Origin: Nocardioides jiangsuensis | GTDB taxonomy: Bacteria; Actinomycetota; Actinomycetes; Propionibacteriales; Nocardioidaceae | DNA length: 64,000 nt | Assembly (NCBI RefSeq): GCF_019679455.1 | Contig: NZ_JAIEZQ010000001.1 | Location: forward strand, 744,001-808,000 | Direction of reading: 5' to 3' | In this document: positions 1 through 8,289 of the stretch, one piece after another | Layout of the letters: every line of letters begins with the position of its first letter | Numbering within the stretch: position 1 is the stretch's first letter | The notes under the pieces: generated by a model | Told to the model about the DNA's origin: nothing | The model's database searches: none | The model's input: the letters and a program-made list of their open reading frames with translations, nothing else | Position numbers and translations under genes: made by a program

Positions 1-2
1 GC

Positions 3-251
3 CGACACGGCCGCCTGCCGTTCATCGCGATGACGGTCTTCGCCCGCGGCCTGCTCAACCGGCTGTTCACCCGCGTCTACCTGCCCGCCCCCGAGTCCGC
101 CCTGGCCGGGGAGCCGCTGCTGGCCTCCCTGCCGCCGGAGCGACGGGGGACGCTGGTCGCGGAGGACGACGGGTCGGCCCTGCACTTCGACGTCCACCTC
201 CAGGGTGACCGGGAGACGGTGTTCCTCACGTACCCGGGGCACGCCCCGTGA
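3..251 (+). CDS. pcaG: Protocatechuate 3,4-dioxygenase alpha subunit, C-terminal part (5' end outside window)
   Basis: Only the last 82 residues are inside the window; the reading frame is open from the left edge. The visible segment contains FARGLLNRLFTR, then PPERRGTLVA, and ends with FDVHLQGDRETVF. This matches the conserved C-terminal end of the intradiol dioxygenase alpha chain. PcaGH cleaves protocatechuate between its hydroxylated carbons to give 3-carboxy-cis,cis-muconate, the substrate of the next gene. The stop overlaps the GTG start of pcaB by 4 nt, so the two are translationally coupled. The ATG at 30 is internal, not the start. The beta subunit gene pcaH presumably lies upstream. 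Confidence 0.88.
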   Translation, partial: RHGRLPFIAMTVFARGLLNRLFTRVYLPAPESALAGEPLLASLPPERRGTLVAEDDGSALHFDVHLQGDRETVFLTYPGHAP

Positions 252-1498
252 CGGACCTGTTCAGTCCCGGGGACGAGCGCGCCGGCGCCCTGATGAGCGA
301 CGAGGCGCTGCTCGACGCGCTGGTGGCCGTCGAGGAGGCATGGCTGCGCGTGCTCGCCAAGGCCGGTGTCGCGCCGGTCCGAGCAGATGCGCCGCTGGCC
401 GGCCTCGTCTCCCCCGACGACGTCCCGGCGCTGGCCCGGGCGTCCGAGAGCGGCGGTAACCCCGTGATCCCGCTCGTCACCCTGCTCCGCGACCGGACCT
501 CCGCCGACCCCGAGGTGGCCCGCTGGCTGCACCGCGGGCTGACCAGCCAGGACGTGCTCGACACGGCCCTCGTGCTCTGTCTGCGCGAGGTGGCCGGCAC
601 GGTGCTGCGGGACGTGCACGGCCAGGTCGGGACCCTGCGTGACCTGGCGCGGGCCCACCGCGGCACGGTGCAGGCCGGGCGCACCCTCACCCAGCACGCC
701 GTGCCGACGGCGTTCGGCCTCACCGTGGCCTGCTGGCTGCACGCCGTCCTCGACGCCGCGACGGACCTGCGCGCGGCGGCCCGGGCCCTGCCGGTGCAGG
801 CCGGGGGTGCCGCCGGCACGCTCGCAGCCTCCCTCGAGCTGGCCGCCCTCGCCGGACTCGAGCAGCCGGCCGCGGCCGCCCGAGCCCTGACCGCGGACCT
901 CGCCGCCGAGCTCGGCCTGGCCGACTCGGCGCCCTGGCACACCCGCCGGCGCCCGCTGACCCGGGTCGGCGACGCGCTGGTGGCGTGCACCGACGCCTTC
1001 GGGAAGATCGCCGGCGACGTGCTCGTGCGGACCCGCCCGGAGATCGGCGAGCTGGCCGAGTCGGCCGCCGAGGGCCGCGGTGGCTCGTCGACCATGCCGC
1101 ACAAGCAGAACCCGGTGCTGTCGGTGCTCGTCACCCGCGCCGCGCTGAGCGCTCCGCTCACCGCCGCGCAGCTGCACGTGGCGGCCGCGTCCGCCGTCGA
1201 CGACCGGCCGGCCGGCGCCTGGCACGCCGAGTGGCCGGCCCTGCGTACGCTCGGCCGGCTCGCCGCGGTCGCCGCCTCGCAGACCACCGACCTGCTCGCC
1301 GGGCTGACCGTGGACACCGGCCGCATGCGTGCCCACGCCGAGGCAGCCGGCGCCGGCCTGCTGGCCGAGCAGGCGTCCCTGCGTGCCCTGCACGGCCGGG
1401 ACGCGGGCACCGTGGTGGAGGACTACCTCGGTGCCGCCGACCTGTTGGTCGACGAGGCCGTAGCCCGTGCCGACGCCTTCCTGGAGGACCGACCGTGA
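248..1498 (+). CDS. pcaB: 3-carboxy-cis,cis-muconate cycloisomerase
   Basis: The 416-residue cytosolic enzyme lactonises 3-carboxy-cis,cis-muconate to 4-carboxymuconolactone, step two of the protocatechuate branch. It belongs to the fumarase/aspartase/argininosuccinate lyase superfamily: the signature GSSTMPHKQNP lies near residue 280 and the TSQDVLDTA segment near residue 100. The length is in the lower part of the family's usual range of about 350-450. The GTG start at 248 overlaps the pcaG stop (GTGA), and the stop overlaps the next gene by 4 nt. Position between pcaG and pcaD separates it from purB, which carries the same signature and occurs elsewhere in the window. Confidence 0.93.
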   Translation: MTDLFSPGDERAGALMSDEALLDALVAVEEAWLRVLAKAGVAPVRADAPLAGLVSPDDVPALARASESGGNPVIPLVTLLRDRTSADPEVARWLHRGLTSQDVLDTALVLCLREVAGTVLRDVHGQVGTLRDLARAHRGTVQAGRTLTQHAVPTAFGLTVACWLHAVLDAATDLRAAARALPVQAGGAAGTLAASLELAALAGLEQPAAAARALTADLAAELGLADSAPWHTRRRPLTRVGDALVACTDAFGKIAGDVLVRTRPEIGELAESAAEGRGGSSTMPHKQNPVLSVLVTRAALSAPLTAAQLHVAAASAVDDRPAGAWHAEWPALRTLGRLAAVAASQTTDLLAGLTVDTGRMRAHAEAAGAGLLAEQASLRALHGRDAGTVVEDYLGAADLLVDEAVARADAFLEDRP

Positions 1499-2688
1499 CC
1501 CACCCTGACCTCGCGCTGCACGACCTCGGCGGCACCGGGCCCCTGCTGGTGCTCGGCCCGTCGCTGGGCACCTCGGCCCGCACTCTCTGGGGCGCCTGCG
1601 CCGAGCGGCTGACCGACCGGTTCCACGTCGTCGCCTGGGACCTCCCCGGACACGGGGACAGCCCGACCGCCACCGGCTTCGACGTCGCCGACCTCGCCCG
1701 TGGCGTCCTGGCCGCGCTCGGCGGTGACGAGCGGTTCCACTACGCGGGCGACTCGGTCGGCGGCGCCGTGGGGCTGCAGCTGCTCCTCGACGCTCCGGAG
1801 CGCGTCGCCTCGGCGGTGCTGCTGTGCACGGGGCCGAGGATCGGCGACCCGGCCGGCTGGCACGACCGGGCGGCCGCCGTACGGTCCGGGGGCACCGCCG
1901 TCCTGCTCGACGCCACCCCTGGCCGCTGGTTCGGCCCCGGCTTCGCCGAGCGCGACGAGGCCCTGGCGAAGAGCCTGCTCGAGGACCTGGCCGCCACCGA
2001 CGCCGAGGGGTACGCCGCGGTCTGCGAAGCGCTGGCGTCGTACGACGTGCGCCCCCACCTGCCCCGCGTGGCCGCCCCCGTGCTGGCGGTGGCCGGCGAC
2101 CACGACGTCGTGACCCCGACGGGCGCGCTGCGGCACATCGCCGACGGGGTCCCGCACGGCAGGCTGGCCGTGCTCGCCGGCGTGGCCCACCTCGCCCCCG
2201 CCGAGGCTCCCGACGACGTGGCCGCGCTCATCGCCGGGCACGCCTCGTCGCCGCCCCGCGACACGACCACCACCGCCGCGGTGCGCGCCGAGGGGATGCG
2301 GGTCCGGCGGGAGGTCCTCGGGGACGCCCACGTGGACCGCGCGTCCGCGTCCGCCTCCGAGCTCACCGCGGACTTCCAGGAGCTGATCACGCAGTACGCC
2401 TGGGGCAGCATCTGGACCCGGCCCGGCCTGGACCGGCGCAGCCGCTCGATCATCGCGCTCACCGCCCTCGTCGCCCGCGGGCACCACGAGGAGCTCGCGA
2501 TGCACGTCCGCGCCGCCCGCACCAACGGGCTGACCGACGACGAGATCAAGGAGCTCCTCCTGCAGACCGCCATCTACTGCGGCGTACCCGACGCCAACAC
2601 GGCGTTCCGGATCGCCGCCCGGGCGCTGGCCGAGCCCGGCGGCGAACCGACACCGACCACCGCACACGAACCGACAAGCGAGAACTGA
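1495..2688 (+). CDS. pcaL: Fused 3-oxoadipate enol-lactonase / 4-carboxymuconolactone decarboxylase
   Basis: This 397-residue bifunctional enzyme joins PcaD and PcaC. Residues 1-250 are an alpha/beta hydrolase (enol-lactonase) with nucleophile Ser87 in GDSVGG, probable acid Asp204 in GDHDVV and His232 in AHLAP. After a Thr-rich linker (about 250-262), residues 265-380 are a carboxymuconolactone decarboxylase domain (WTRPGLDRRSRS, HHEELAMHV). Such fusions are known in actinobacteria as PcaL. The GTG at 1495 is preferred because it overlaps the pcaB stop (GTGA); the longer open frame upstream is an out-of-frame shadow of pcaB. The two domains run in the order opposite to the pathway, since PcaC acts before PcaD. 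Its stop shares one base with the pcaF ATG. Confidence 0.93.
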   Translation: MTHPDLALHDLGGTGPLLVLGPSLGTSARTLWGACAERLTDRFHVVAWDLPGHGDSPTATGFDVADLARGVLAALGGDERFHYAGDSVGGAVGLQLLLDAPERVASAVLLCTGPRIGDPAGWHDRAAAVRSGGTAVLLDATPGRWFGPGFAERDEALAKSLLEDLAATDAEGYAAVCEALASYDVRPHLPRVAAPVLAVAGDHDVVTPTGALRHIADGVPHGRLAVLAGVAHLAPAEAPDDVAALIAGHASSPPRDTTTTAAVRAEGMRVRREVLGDAHVDRASASASELTADFQELITQYAWGSIWTRPGLDRRSRSIIALTALVARGHHEELAMHVRAARTNGLTDDEIKELLLQTAIYCGVPDANTAFRIAARALAEPGGEPTPTTAHEPTSEN

Positions 2689-3881
2689 TGCCCTCCTCCC
2701 CTGCCTTCGTCTACTCCGCCGTGCGCACCCCGTTCGGGCGGTACGCCGGCGCGCTGTCCGGCGTGCGGCCCGACGACCTCGCCGCCAGCGTGCTGACGGG
2801 GCTGCTGGCCAAGACCCCCGACCTGGACCCCGCCCGGATCGCCGACGTCGTCTACGGCAACGCCAACGGGGCCGGCGAGGACAACCGCAACGTGGCGCGG
2901 ATGGCGGTGCTGCTGGCCGGCCTGCCGGTCACCGTGCCCGCGACGACGGTCAACCGGCTCTGCGGCTCCAGCCTGGACGCCGCGATGGCCGCCTCCCGGC
3001 TGGTGGAGACCGGCGACGCGGAGGTCGCGGTCGCCGGTGGCGTGGAGTCGATGAGCCGCGCGCCCTGGGTGCTGCCCAAGCCGCCCAAGGCCTTCCCGGC
3101 CGGCAACGAGACGCTCGTGTCGACCACCCTCGGCTGGCGGCTGGTCAACCCGCGGATGCCGCAGGAGTGGACGGTCTCGCTCGGCGAGGCCAACGAGCAG
3201 CTGCAGGAGAAGTTCGGCATCAGCCGGGAGCGCCAGGACGAGTTCGCCGTGCGCTCCCACCGCCTCGCCGACCAGGCCTGGAACGACGGGTTCTACGACG
3301 ACCTCGTGGTCCCCGTGCCCGGCGTGGACCTCGACCGCGACGAGGGCATCAGGCCCGACGCCTCCGTGGAGACCCTGGCCGGCCTCAAACCCGTCTTCCG
3401 GGCCGACGGCACCATCACCGCGGGCAACGCCTCCCCCCTGAACGACGGGGCGTCTGCGGTGCTGGTCGGGAGCGAGCAGGCGGCGTCGCACATCGGACGC
3501 GCCCCTCTGGCCCGCATCGCCGGTCGTGGCGCGGCTGCTCTCGAGCCGCAGCTGTTCGGCTACGCGCCGGTCCAGGCCGCGGAGAAGGCACTCGCCGCAG
3601 CCGGCATCGGCTGGTCCGACGTCGGCGCGGTCGAGCTCAACGAGGCGTTCGCCGTGCAGTCCCTGGCCTGCCTCGACGCGTGGAAGGTCGACCCCGAGAT
3701 CGTCAACACCCGTGGGGGCGCGATCGCCATCGGGCACCCGCTCGGGGCGTCGGGCGGCCGGATCCTCGGGACGCTGGCGGGCGTGCTGCGTGAGCGCGGG
3801 GAGCGCTGGGGCGTCGCCGCGATCTGCATCGGCGTCGGCCAGGGCCTCGCGGTCGTGCTCGAGAACGTCGACGCGGCCTGA
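2688..3881 (+). CDS. pcaF: 3-oxoadipyl-CoA thiolase
   Basis: The 397-residue cytosolic thiolase cleaves 3-oxoadipyl-CoA with CoA to succinyl-CoA and acetyl-CoA, the last step of the pathway. The acylated cysteine is Cys92 (NRLCGSSLDA). The base His350 is in GHPLGASGG and the second cysteine, Cys380, is in CIGVGQG. NEAFAVQ is also present. Length and the 30-residue His-Cys spacing are typical of the family. The loop reads CGSSLDA where many relatives have CGSGMDA, which is unlikely to matter. The ATG overlaps the preceding TGA by one base. It precedes the CoA-transferase genes, so the order in the operon is not the order of the reactions. Confidence 0.93.
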   Translation: MPSSPAFVYSAVRTPFGRYAGALSGVRPDDLAASVLTGLLAKTPDLDPARIADVVYGNANGAGEDNRNVARMAVLLAGLPVTVPATTVNRLCGSSLDAAMAASRLVETGDAEVAVAGGVESMSRAPWVLPKPPKAFPAGNETLVSTTLGWRLVNPRMPQEWTVSLGEANEQLQEKFGISRERQDEFAVRSHRLADQAWNDGFYDDLVVPVPGVDLDRDEGIRPDASVETLAGLKPVFRADGTITAGNASPLNDGASAVLVGSEQAASHIGRAPLARIAGRGAAALEPQLFGYAPVQAAEKALAAAGIGWSDVGAVELNEAFAVQSLACLDAWKVDPEIVNTRGGAIAIGHPLGASGGRILGTLAGVLRERGERWGVAAICIGVGQGLAVVLENVDAA

Positions 3882-3892
3882 GGACGGACGAG

Positions 3893-4576
3893 ATGGTGGA
3901 GATCGCAACCGACACCGACGAGGCGGTCCGCGGGATCGCCGACGGCTCCACGGTCCTGATCGGCGGCTTCGGCCGTGCCGGTCTGCCGTTCGCGCTCATC
4001 GAAGCCGTACGGCGCAGCGGAGCACGTGACCTGACGGTCGTGAACAACAACGCCGGCAACGGCACGACCGGGCTGGCCGCCCTGCTCGCGTCCGGGCAGG
4101 TCCGCAAGGTGATCTGCTCGTTCCCGCGGCAGAAGGACTCCTTCGTCTTCGACGAGCTGTACCGCGCGGGCAAGGTGGAGCTCGAGGTCGTGCCCCAGGG
4201 CAACCTCGCCGAGCGCATCCGCGCCGCCGGCGCGGGCATCGGCGCCTTCTACACCCCGACGGCGGTCGGCACGCCGCTCGCGGAGGGCAAGGAGGTGCGC
4301 ACGATCGACGGTCGCGACTACCTGCTGGAGTACCCGATCCGCGGCGACGTCGCGCTGGTCCGCGCCCACGCGGCCGACCCGATGGGCAACCTGGTCTACC
4401 GCAAGACCGGCCGCAACTTCGGGCCGATCATGGCCGGCGCGGCGAAGCTGACCGTCGTGGAGGTCACCGAGGTGGTCCCGCTCGGCGGGCTCGACCCCGA
4501 GACCGTCGTGACGCCCGGGATCTTCGTCGACCGGGTGGTCGCCACGACGCCGCACCCGCAGGAGGAGGACGCATGA
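3893..4576 (+). CDS. pcaI: 3-oxoadipate CoA-transferase, subunit A
   Basis: The 227-residue A subunit of the succinyl-CoA:3-oxoadipate CoA-transferase moves CoA from succinyl-CoA to 3-oxoadipate, making the thiolase substrate. It has the subunit A glycine-rich loop GGFGRAGLP (residues 24-32), NNNAGNG, and the GAFYTPTAVGT stretch. It starts 11 nt after pcaF and its stop overlaps the pcaJ ATG (ATGA). Class I CoA-transferases that use acetoacetate or other acids look alike; the pca operon decides the substrate. Confidence 0.92.
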   Translation: MVEIATDTDEAVRGIADGSTVLIGGFGRAGLPFALIEAVRRSGARDLTVVNNNAGNGTTGLAALLASGQVRKVICSFPRQKDSFVFDELYRAGKVELEVVPQGNLAERIRAAGAGIGAFYTPTAVGTPLAEGKEVRTIDGRDYLLEYPIRGDVALVRAHAADPMGNLVYRKTGRNFGPIMAGAAKLTVVEVTEVVPLGGLDPETVVTPGIFVDRVVATTPHPQEEDA

Positions 4577-5232
4577 TCGAGCACACCGACCAGGGTCCCC
4601 TCGACCGTGACGGGATGGCCCGGCTCGTCGCCCGGGACATCCCGACGGGATCGTTCGTCAACCTGGGCATCGGGCAGCCCACGCGCGTCGCCGACTTCCT
4701 CGCCCCCGAGCAGCAGGTGGTGCTCCACACGGAGAACGGCATGCTCGGCATGGGTCCCGAGGCGCACGGCGACGCGATCGACCCGGACCTGATCAACGCC
4801 GGCAAGATCCCGGTCACCGAGCTGCCGGGGGCGTCGTACTTCCACCACGCCGACTCCTTCGCGATGATGCGCGGCGGCCATCTCGACGTCTGCGTGCTCG
4901 GCGCGTTCCAGGTGGCCGCGAACGGTGACCTGGCCAACTGGCACACCGGCGCACCGGACGCGATCCCGGCCGTCGGCGGTGCCATGGACCTGGCCACCGG
5001 CGCCAAGGACGTCTTCGTGATGATGACGCTGTTCGCGAAGGACGGCTCGGCCAAGCTGGTGAAGGAGTGCAGCTACCCGCTCACCGGCCTGGGCTGCGTC
5101 AGCCGCGTCTACACGGAGCAGGCGATCTTCCACCTGACCGCCGACGGGGTCGTCGTGGCGGAGACCTTCGGTACGACGCTCGAGGAGCTGGCCCAGCGTC
5201 TCGACGTCCCCCTGGCCGGGGCGCCGCAGTGA
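4573..5232 (+). CDS. pcaJ: 3-oxoadipate CoA-transferase, subunit B
   Basis: The 219-residue catalytic B subunit pairs with pcaI. The covalent-intermediate glutamate is Glu54 in HTENGMLG, with the NLGIGQPT loop ahead of it. GAFQV, GGAMDL and the C-terminal CVSRVYTE-type segment are those of family I CoA-transferases. The ATG lies within the pcaI stop (ATGA) and the TGA lies within the GTG of the next gene (GTGA), so three genes in a row are linked by 4-nt overlaps and probably made in fixed proportion. Confidence 0.92.
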   Translation: MIEHTDQGPLDRDGMARLVARDIPTGSFVNLGIGQPTRVADFLAPEQQVVLHTENGMLGMGPEAHGDAIDPDLINAGKIPVTELPGASYFHHADSFAMMRGGHLDVCVLGAFQVAANGDLANWHTGAPDAIPAVGGAMDLATGAKDVFVMMTLFAKDGSAKLVKECSYPLTGLGCVSRVYTEQAIFHLTADGVVVAETFGTTLEELAQRLDVPLAGAPQ

Positions 5233-5681
5233 CCGCGACCCGCACCGTCATGGTGCTCAACGGGCCCAACCTGAACCTCCTCGGGCGCCGGGACCCCGCG
5301 GTCTACGGCACCGCGACCCTCGCCGACGTCGAGGCGCTGTGCCGCGCCGAGGGCGAGAACCTCGGCCTGCGGGTCGACTGCCGGCAGAGCAACCACGAGG
5401 GCCTGCTGATCGACTGGATCCACGAGGCGTTCGGGGCCGGGGCCGCGATCGTGGGCAACTTCGGCGCCTACACCCACACCTCGATCGCGATCATGGACGC
5501 GCTCGCGGTGGTCACCGCGCCGGTGGTCGAGGTGCACATCTCCGACATCCACGCGCGGGAGGAGTTCCGCCACCGGTCGTACGTCGGGATGGTGGCGGAC
5601 GCCGCGGTGATCGGGCAGGGCGTCGGCGGCTACGCCTCGGCGCTCCGCCGGGTCGTCGAACTGTGGGACCGGGCGGACTAG
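5229..5681 (+). CDS. aroQ: Type II 3-dehydroquinate dehydratase, catabolic context
   Basis: The 150-residue protein converts 3-dehydroquinate to 3-dehydroshikimate by trans elimination and normally forms a dodecamer. Motifs are NGPNLNLLG (11-19), the active-site lid with Arg20/Arg21 and Tyr26, QSNHEG (53-58), GAYTHTS (79-85) and His103 in EVHISDIH. The usual HISN is HISD and the usual NPGAYTH is NFGAYTH, so it departs a little from biosynthetic copies. The GTG at 5229 is chosen because it overlaps the pcaJ stop; longer frames are pcaJ shadow. Its place at the end of the pca operon and opposite quiC argues for quinate catabolism, not aromatic amino acid synthesis. The stop is shared with quiC on the other strand. 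Confidence 0.9.
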   Translation: MTATRTVMVLNGPNLNLLGRRDPAVYGTATLADVEALCRAEGENLGLRVDCRQSNHEGLLIDWIHEAFGAGAAIVGNFGAYTHTSIAIMDALAVVTAPVVEVHISDIHAREEFRHRSYVGMVADAAVIGQGVGGYASALRRVVELWDRAD

Positions 5682-7480
5682 CGGGAGAGCTGGGCGGCGA
5701 GCCGGACCGGGGCGTTGGCGGCGCCGTACCCGTCGTAGCCACCGCGACGCTCCACGACCTCGAGGAAGACCCCTCCTGCCGTCGCGGTGTAGAAGTGCAG
5801 GAACTCGGCGTCGCCGTCCCGGTCGTAGAGCAGGTCCAGCTCCCGCAGGGTCGCCAGGAGGTCCGGCGCCAGGTCGAAGCGGGCGTCCAGGTCCTCGTAG
5901 TAGTTGTCGGGCACGGCCAGGGTCCTCAGGCCGCGGGCGCGCGCCTCCCTGGCCAGCGTCACGACGTCGCGGCAGGCGAACGCGATGTGCTGCGGCAGGC
6001 CGCCCTCGATCCCTGCGGGCAGGAGGTTCAGGGCCAGCCGGATCCTGCCGTCGCGCGACCGCATCACCTGGCTGGTCACCAGCCCGACGGGTCCCGCCAC
6101 CTCGAGTGCCGCCTGAGCCTCCAGTCCCAGCACCGAGCTGTAGAACAGCACCGCCTCGTCGTAGTGCTGCCAGGGCTGGACGAGGTTGACATGGTCGACG
6201 TGGGTGACGAGCGGGTCCGGGTCGGGCGACGCCCCCTGCTCGAACTCGACCGTCCAGGTGGCGTCGGGCCCCTCGGGCACCTCGCCCAGGAAGATCTCGG
6301 TGCCGTCCGGGGCGGCGAACGCGGCCAGCTCCTGCTCCCCCGCGTAGGTCCGCCGGTGCACCTGGGGCGCGAGGAGGCGCGCCGCGCGGTCCGCGGACAC
6401 GGCGGTCGAGGAGACCTCGTACCCGATCGCGGACAGCGTGGGCGGCATGTCCCGGGCCTGCTGCTCGTTGCAGACCACACGGGCGGAGCCCTGCGTCCAG
6501 AGCCGGACGGGCTTGCTGCGGTGCCGGCCCCGGAACGTGAAGCCGAGCTGGCGCAGCAGTACCTCCACCTCGCCGGCGTCCTCGGCCTTCACCTCGACGA
6601 AGTCGAGGCCGGCCGGCTCGTCCACGTCGGGCAGCCGGACGAGGTCGGGACCGGCCTCGCCGCCGAGCTGCCGTGCCGCCTGGTCCTCCAGCCACCGGAG
6701 CGAGCGCAGGGCCTGCCGCGCGGTGCGGTCGGGGTCGGTCTGCCGGAAGGTGTCGTTGAAGACCTCGAGGGAGAGCGGGCCGTCGTACCCGGTGCGGAGC
6801 ACGTGCGCGAGGAACTCGGCGAGCGCGAAGCTGCCCTCCCCCGGGAACAGCCGGTGGTGCCGGCTCCAGGACAGCACGTCCATGCTCAGCGTCGGAGCGT
6901 CGGCGAGCTGGAGGAAGAACACCTTGTCGCCGGGGATCTGCTCGATCGCCTTCGGGTCGTGCCCCCGGGAGAGGATGTGGAAGCTGTCGAGGCAGACGCC
7001 GACGGCGGGATGGTCGGCCAGCTCCACGACCCGCCAGGCCCGGCGGTAGTCGTCGACGTACCGGCCCCAGGCGAGCGCCTCGAACGCGAGCCGGACGCCG
7101 TACCCGGCGGCCAGGTCGCCGAGCTCGCGCAGCTGGGCGGCCGACACGTGGTCGTCGTCCACGCTCGCGGTGCCGACGTTGCTGCACACGAGCATGGTGT
7201 CCATGCCGAGCCGCCGCATCAGGCGGAACTTCGCCTCGGCGCGGCGCACGTTGCCGGCGAACGTCGCGGGGTCCACCCCCTCGGCGTCCCGGAACGGCTG
7301 GAAGAGGTCCAGCGTGATGCCGAGGCGGTCCGCCAGGGCGCGGATCTCCTCGGGGCTCTGCGGCGCCGTGACGAGGTCCGGCTCGAACACCTCGATGCCG
7401 TCGAAGCCTGCGGCCGCACAGGCCTCCATCTTCTGGGTGAGGGTGCCACTGAGGCAGACGGTGGCGATCGACGTACGCAT
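5678..7480 (-). CDS. quiC: 3-dehydroshikimate dehydratase, TIM-barrel fused to HPPD-like VOC domain
   Basis: The 600-residue enzyme should convert 3-dehydroshikimate to protocatechuate. Residues 1-270 are a xylose isomerase-like TIM barrel with the four expected metal ligands Glu134 (FEALAW), Asp165 (CLDSFHIL), Gln191 (FFLQLAD) and Glu239 (SLEVFND). Residues about 295-600 resemble 4-hydroxyphenylpyruvate dioxygenase and keep the facial triad His430 (HVDH), His498 (LPQHIAF) and Glu574 (VFLEVVE). This architecture is the QuiC1 type known from pseudomonads. The role of the second domain in such fusions is not settled. ATG with a good AGGAGG site follows a 25-bp candidate operator. It is convergent with aroQ, both stops being read from one CTAG at 5678-5681. 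Confidence 0.9.
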   Translation of the reverse strand: MRTSIATVCLSGTLTQKMEACAAAGFDGIEVFEPDLVTAPQSPEEIRALADRLGITLDLFQPFRDAEGVDPATFAGNVRRAEAKFRLMRRLGMDTMLVCSNVGTASVDDDHVSAAQLRELGDLAAGYGVRLAFEALAWGRYVDDYRRAWRVVELADHPAVGVCLDSFHILSRGHDPKAIEQIPGDKVFFLQLADAPTLSMDVLSWSRHHRLFPGEGSFALAEFLAHVLRTGYDGPLSLEVFNDTFRQTDPDRTARQALRSLRWLEDQAARQLGGEAGPDLVRLPDVDEPAGLDFVEVKAEDAGEVEVLLRQLGFTFRGRHRSKPVRLWTQGSARVVCNEQQARDMPPTLSAIGYEVSSTAVSADRAARLLAPQVHRRTYAGEQELAAFAAPDGTEIFLGEVPEGPDATWTVEFEQGASPDPDPLVTHVDHVNLVQPWQHYDEAVLFYSSVLGLEAQAALEVAGPVGLVTSQVMRSRDGRIRLALNLLPAGIEGGLPQHIAFACRDVVTLAREARARGLRTLAVPDNYYEDLDARFDLAPDLLATLRELDLLYDRDGDAEFLHFYTATAGGVFLEVVERRGGYDGYGAANAPVRLAAQLSR

Positions 7481-7494
7481 GCAGGCCTCCTGAG

Positions 7495-7519
7495 TAATGA
7501 ACTAAACAGTACATACGTG
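7495..7519 (-). promoter_or_regulatory. Candidate operator, quiC copy of a 25-bp repeated element
   Basis: Read on the minus strand, this 25-mer matches 20 of 25 bases of the element at 8290-8314 on the plus strand. Both contain CACGTA, GTAC and an identical TAGTTCATTA end. It holds an imperfect dyad GTACT-N4-AGTTC. The element ends just before the quiC ribosome-binding site, 15 nt from the ATG. The likely binder is the TetR protein encoded next to it; this is inferred from position only. Confidence 0.68.
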
Positions 7520-7552
7520 GGAGCCGCCTGACCAGCCCTCCCCCTCGCCCAC

Positions 7553-7558
7553 TAGGCT
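7553..7558 (+). promoter_or_regulatory. -10 element of tetR, leaderless start
   Basis: TAGGCT stands 6 nt before the ATG at 7565 and no Shine-Dalgarno sequence is present, so transcription probably begins at the A of the start codon. Confidence 0.5.
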
Positions 7559-7564
7559 CTCGCC

Positions 7565-8206
7565 ATGTCCGAGGCCACCGAGCACGAGCGCATCCGCGAC
7601 GCCGACCGCACCCGCGCCGAGCTCCTCCAGGTGGCCACCGAGGTCTTCGCCGAGCAGGGCCTCTCCGGTGCCCGGGTCGACGAGATCGCCGAGCGGACCC
7701 GCACCACCAAGCGGATGATCTACTACTACTTCGGCGGCAAGGAGCAGCTCTACCGGGCCGTTCTCGAGGCCGCGTACCGCGGGATCCGCGAGGCGGAGCA
7801 GGGCATCCACGCCGGCGACCTCCCCCCGGTCGAGGCGGTACGCCGCATCGCCGAGCTGACCTTCGACCACCACCACGCCCACCCGGCGTTCATCCGGCTG
7901 GTGAGCATCGAGAACATCCACCGCGGGGTCCACCTGCGGCAGGTCGACTCGCTCCGCGACCTCAGCAACCCCGTCGCCACGCTCCTCGACGACGTCCTCA
8001 CCCGCGGACGCGCCGACGGAACGTTCCGCGACGACGTGGACGCGATCGACGTACACATGCTGATCAGCTCCTACTGCGTCTTCCAGGTCGCCAACAACAG
8101 CACCTTCGGGTTCTTGTTCGGGCGCGACATGCGGGCCCCGGACGTGCGGGCCCGCCACCGCGAGATGCTCGGCGACATCGTGGTCGCCTGGCTCACCCAG
8201 CGCTGA
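7565..8206 (+). CDS. TetR family transcriptional regulator, probable regulator of quiC and the dehydrogenase
   Basis: The 213-residue DNA-binding protein has a TetR N-terminal domain. The helix-turn-helix covers about residues 32-56 (GLSGARVDEIAERTRTTKRMIYYYF, partly shown by RVDEIAERT and MIYYYFGGKEQLYRAV). The C-terminal ligand domain is rich in His and Asp (TFDHHHAHPAF) and has a C-terminal segment like that of larger TetR members. It is divergent from quiC and followed by the quinate/shikimate dehydrogenase gene on the same strand, each of which has a copy of the same 25-bp element upstream. The natural ligand may be a pathway intermediate such as protocatechuate, dehydroshikimate or shikimate. 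It acts most likely as a repressor, but nothing in the sequence proves the sign of regulation. Confidence 0.88.
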   Translation: MSEATEHERIRDADRTRAELLQVATEVFAEQGLSGARVDEIAERTRTTKRMIYYYFGGKEQLYRAVLEAAYRGIREAEQGIHAGDLPPVEAVRRIAELTFDHHHAHPAFIRLVSIENIHRGVHLRQVDSLRDLSNPVATLLDDVLTRGRADGTFRDDVDAIDVHMLISSYCVFQVANNSTFGFLFGRDMRAPDVRARHREMLGDIVVAWLTQR

Positions 8207-8259
8207 CGCGCGCCGAGAGCGCCGCACTCCCCCGACCGGATCCCGGTCTCGACCACCCC

Positions 8260-8288
8260 TTGACGCCCGCGCACCTCTGTGATGTGCT
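8260..8288 (+). promoter_or_regulatory. Possible promoter of the quinate/shikimate dehydrogenase gene
   Basis: TTGACG (8260-8265) and TGTGCT (8283-8288) are separated by 17 nt, directly ahead of the candidate operator at 8290. A repressor bound there would cover the transcription start. The -10 hexamer is a weak match. Confidence 0.35.
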
Positions 8289-8289
8289 T

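Noticed and set aside
5339-7531. Long plus-strand open frame opposite quiC
   Set aside because: Composition is Arg/Val/Gly/Gln-rich with no family motif, while quiC on the other strand keeps all metal ligands.
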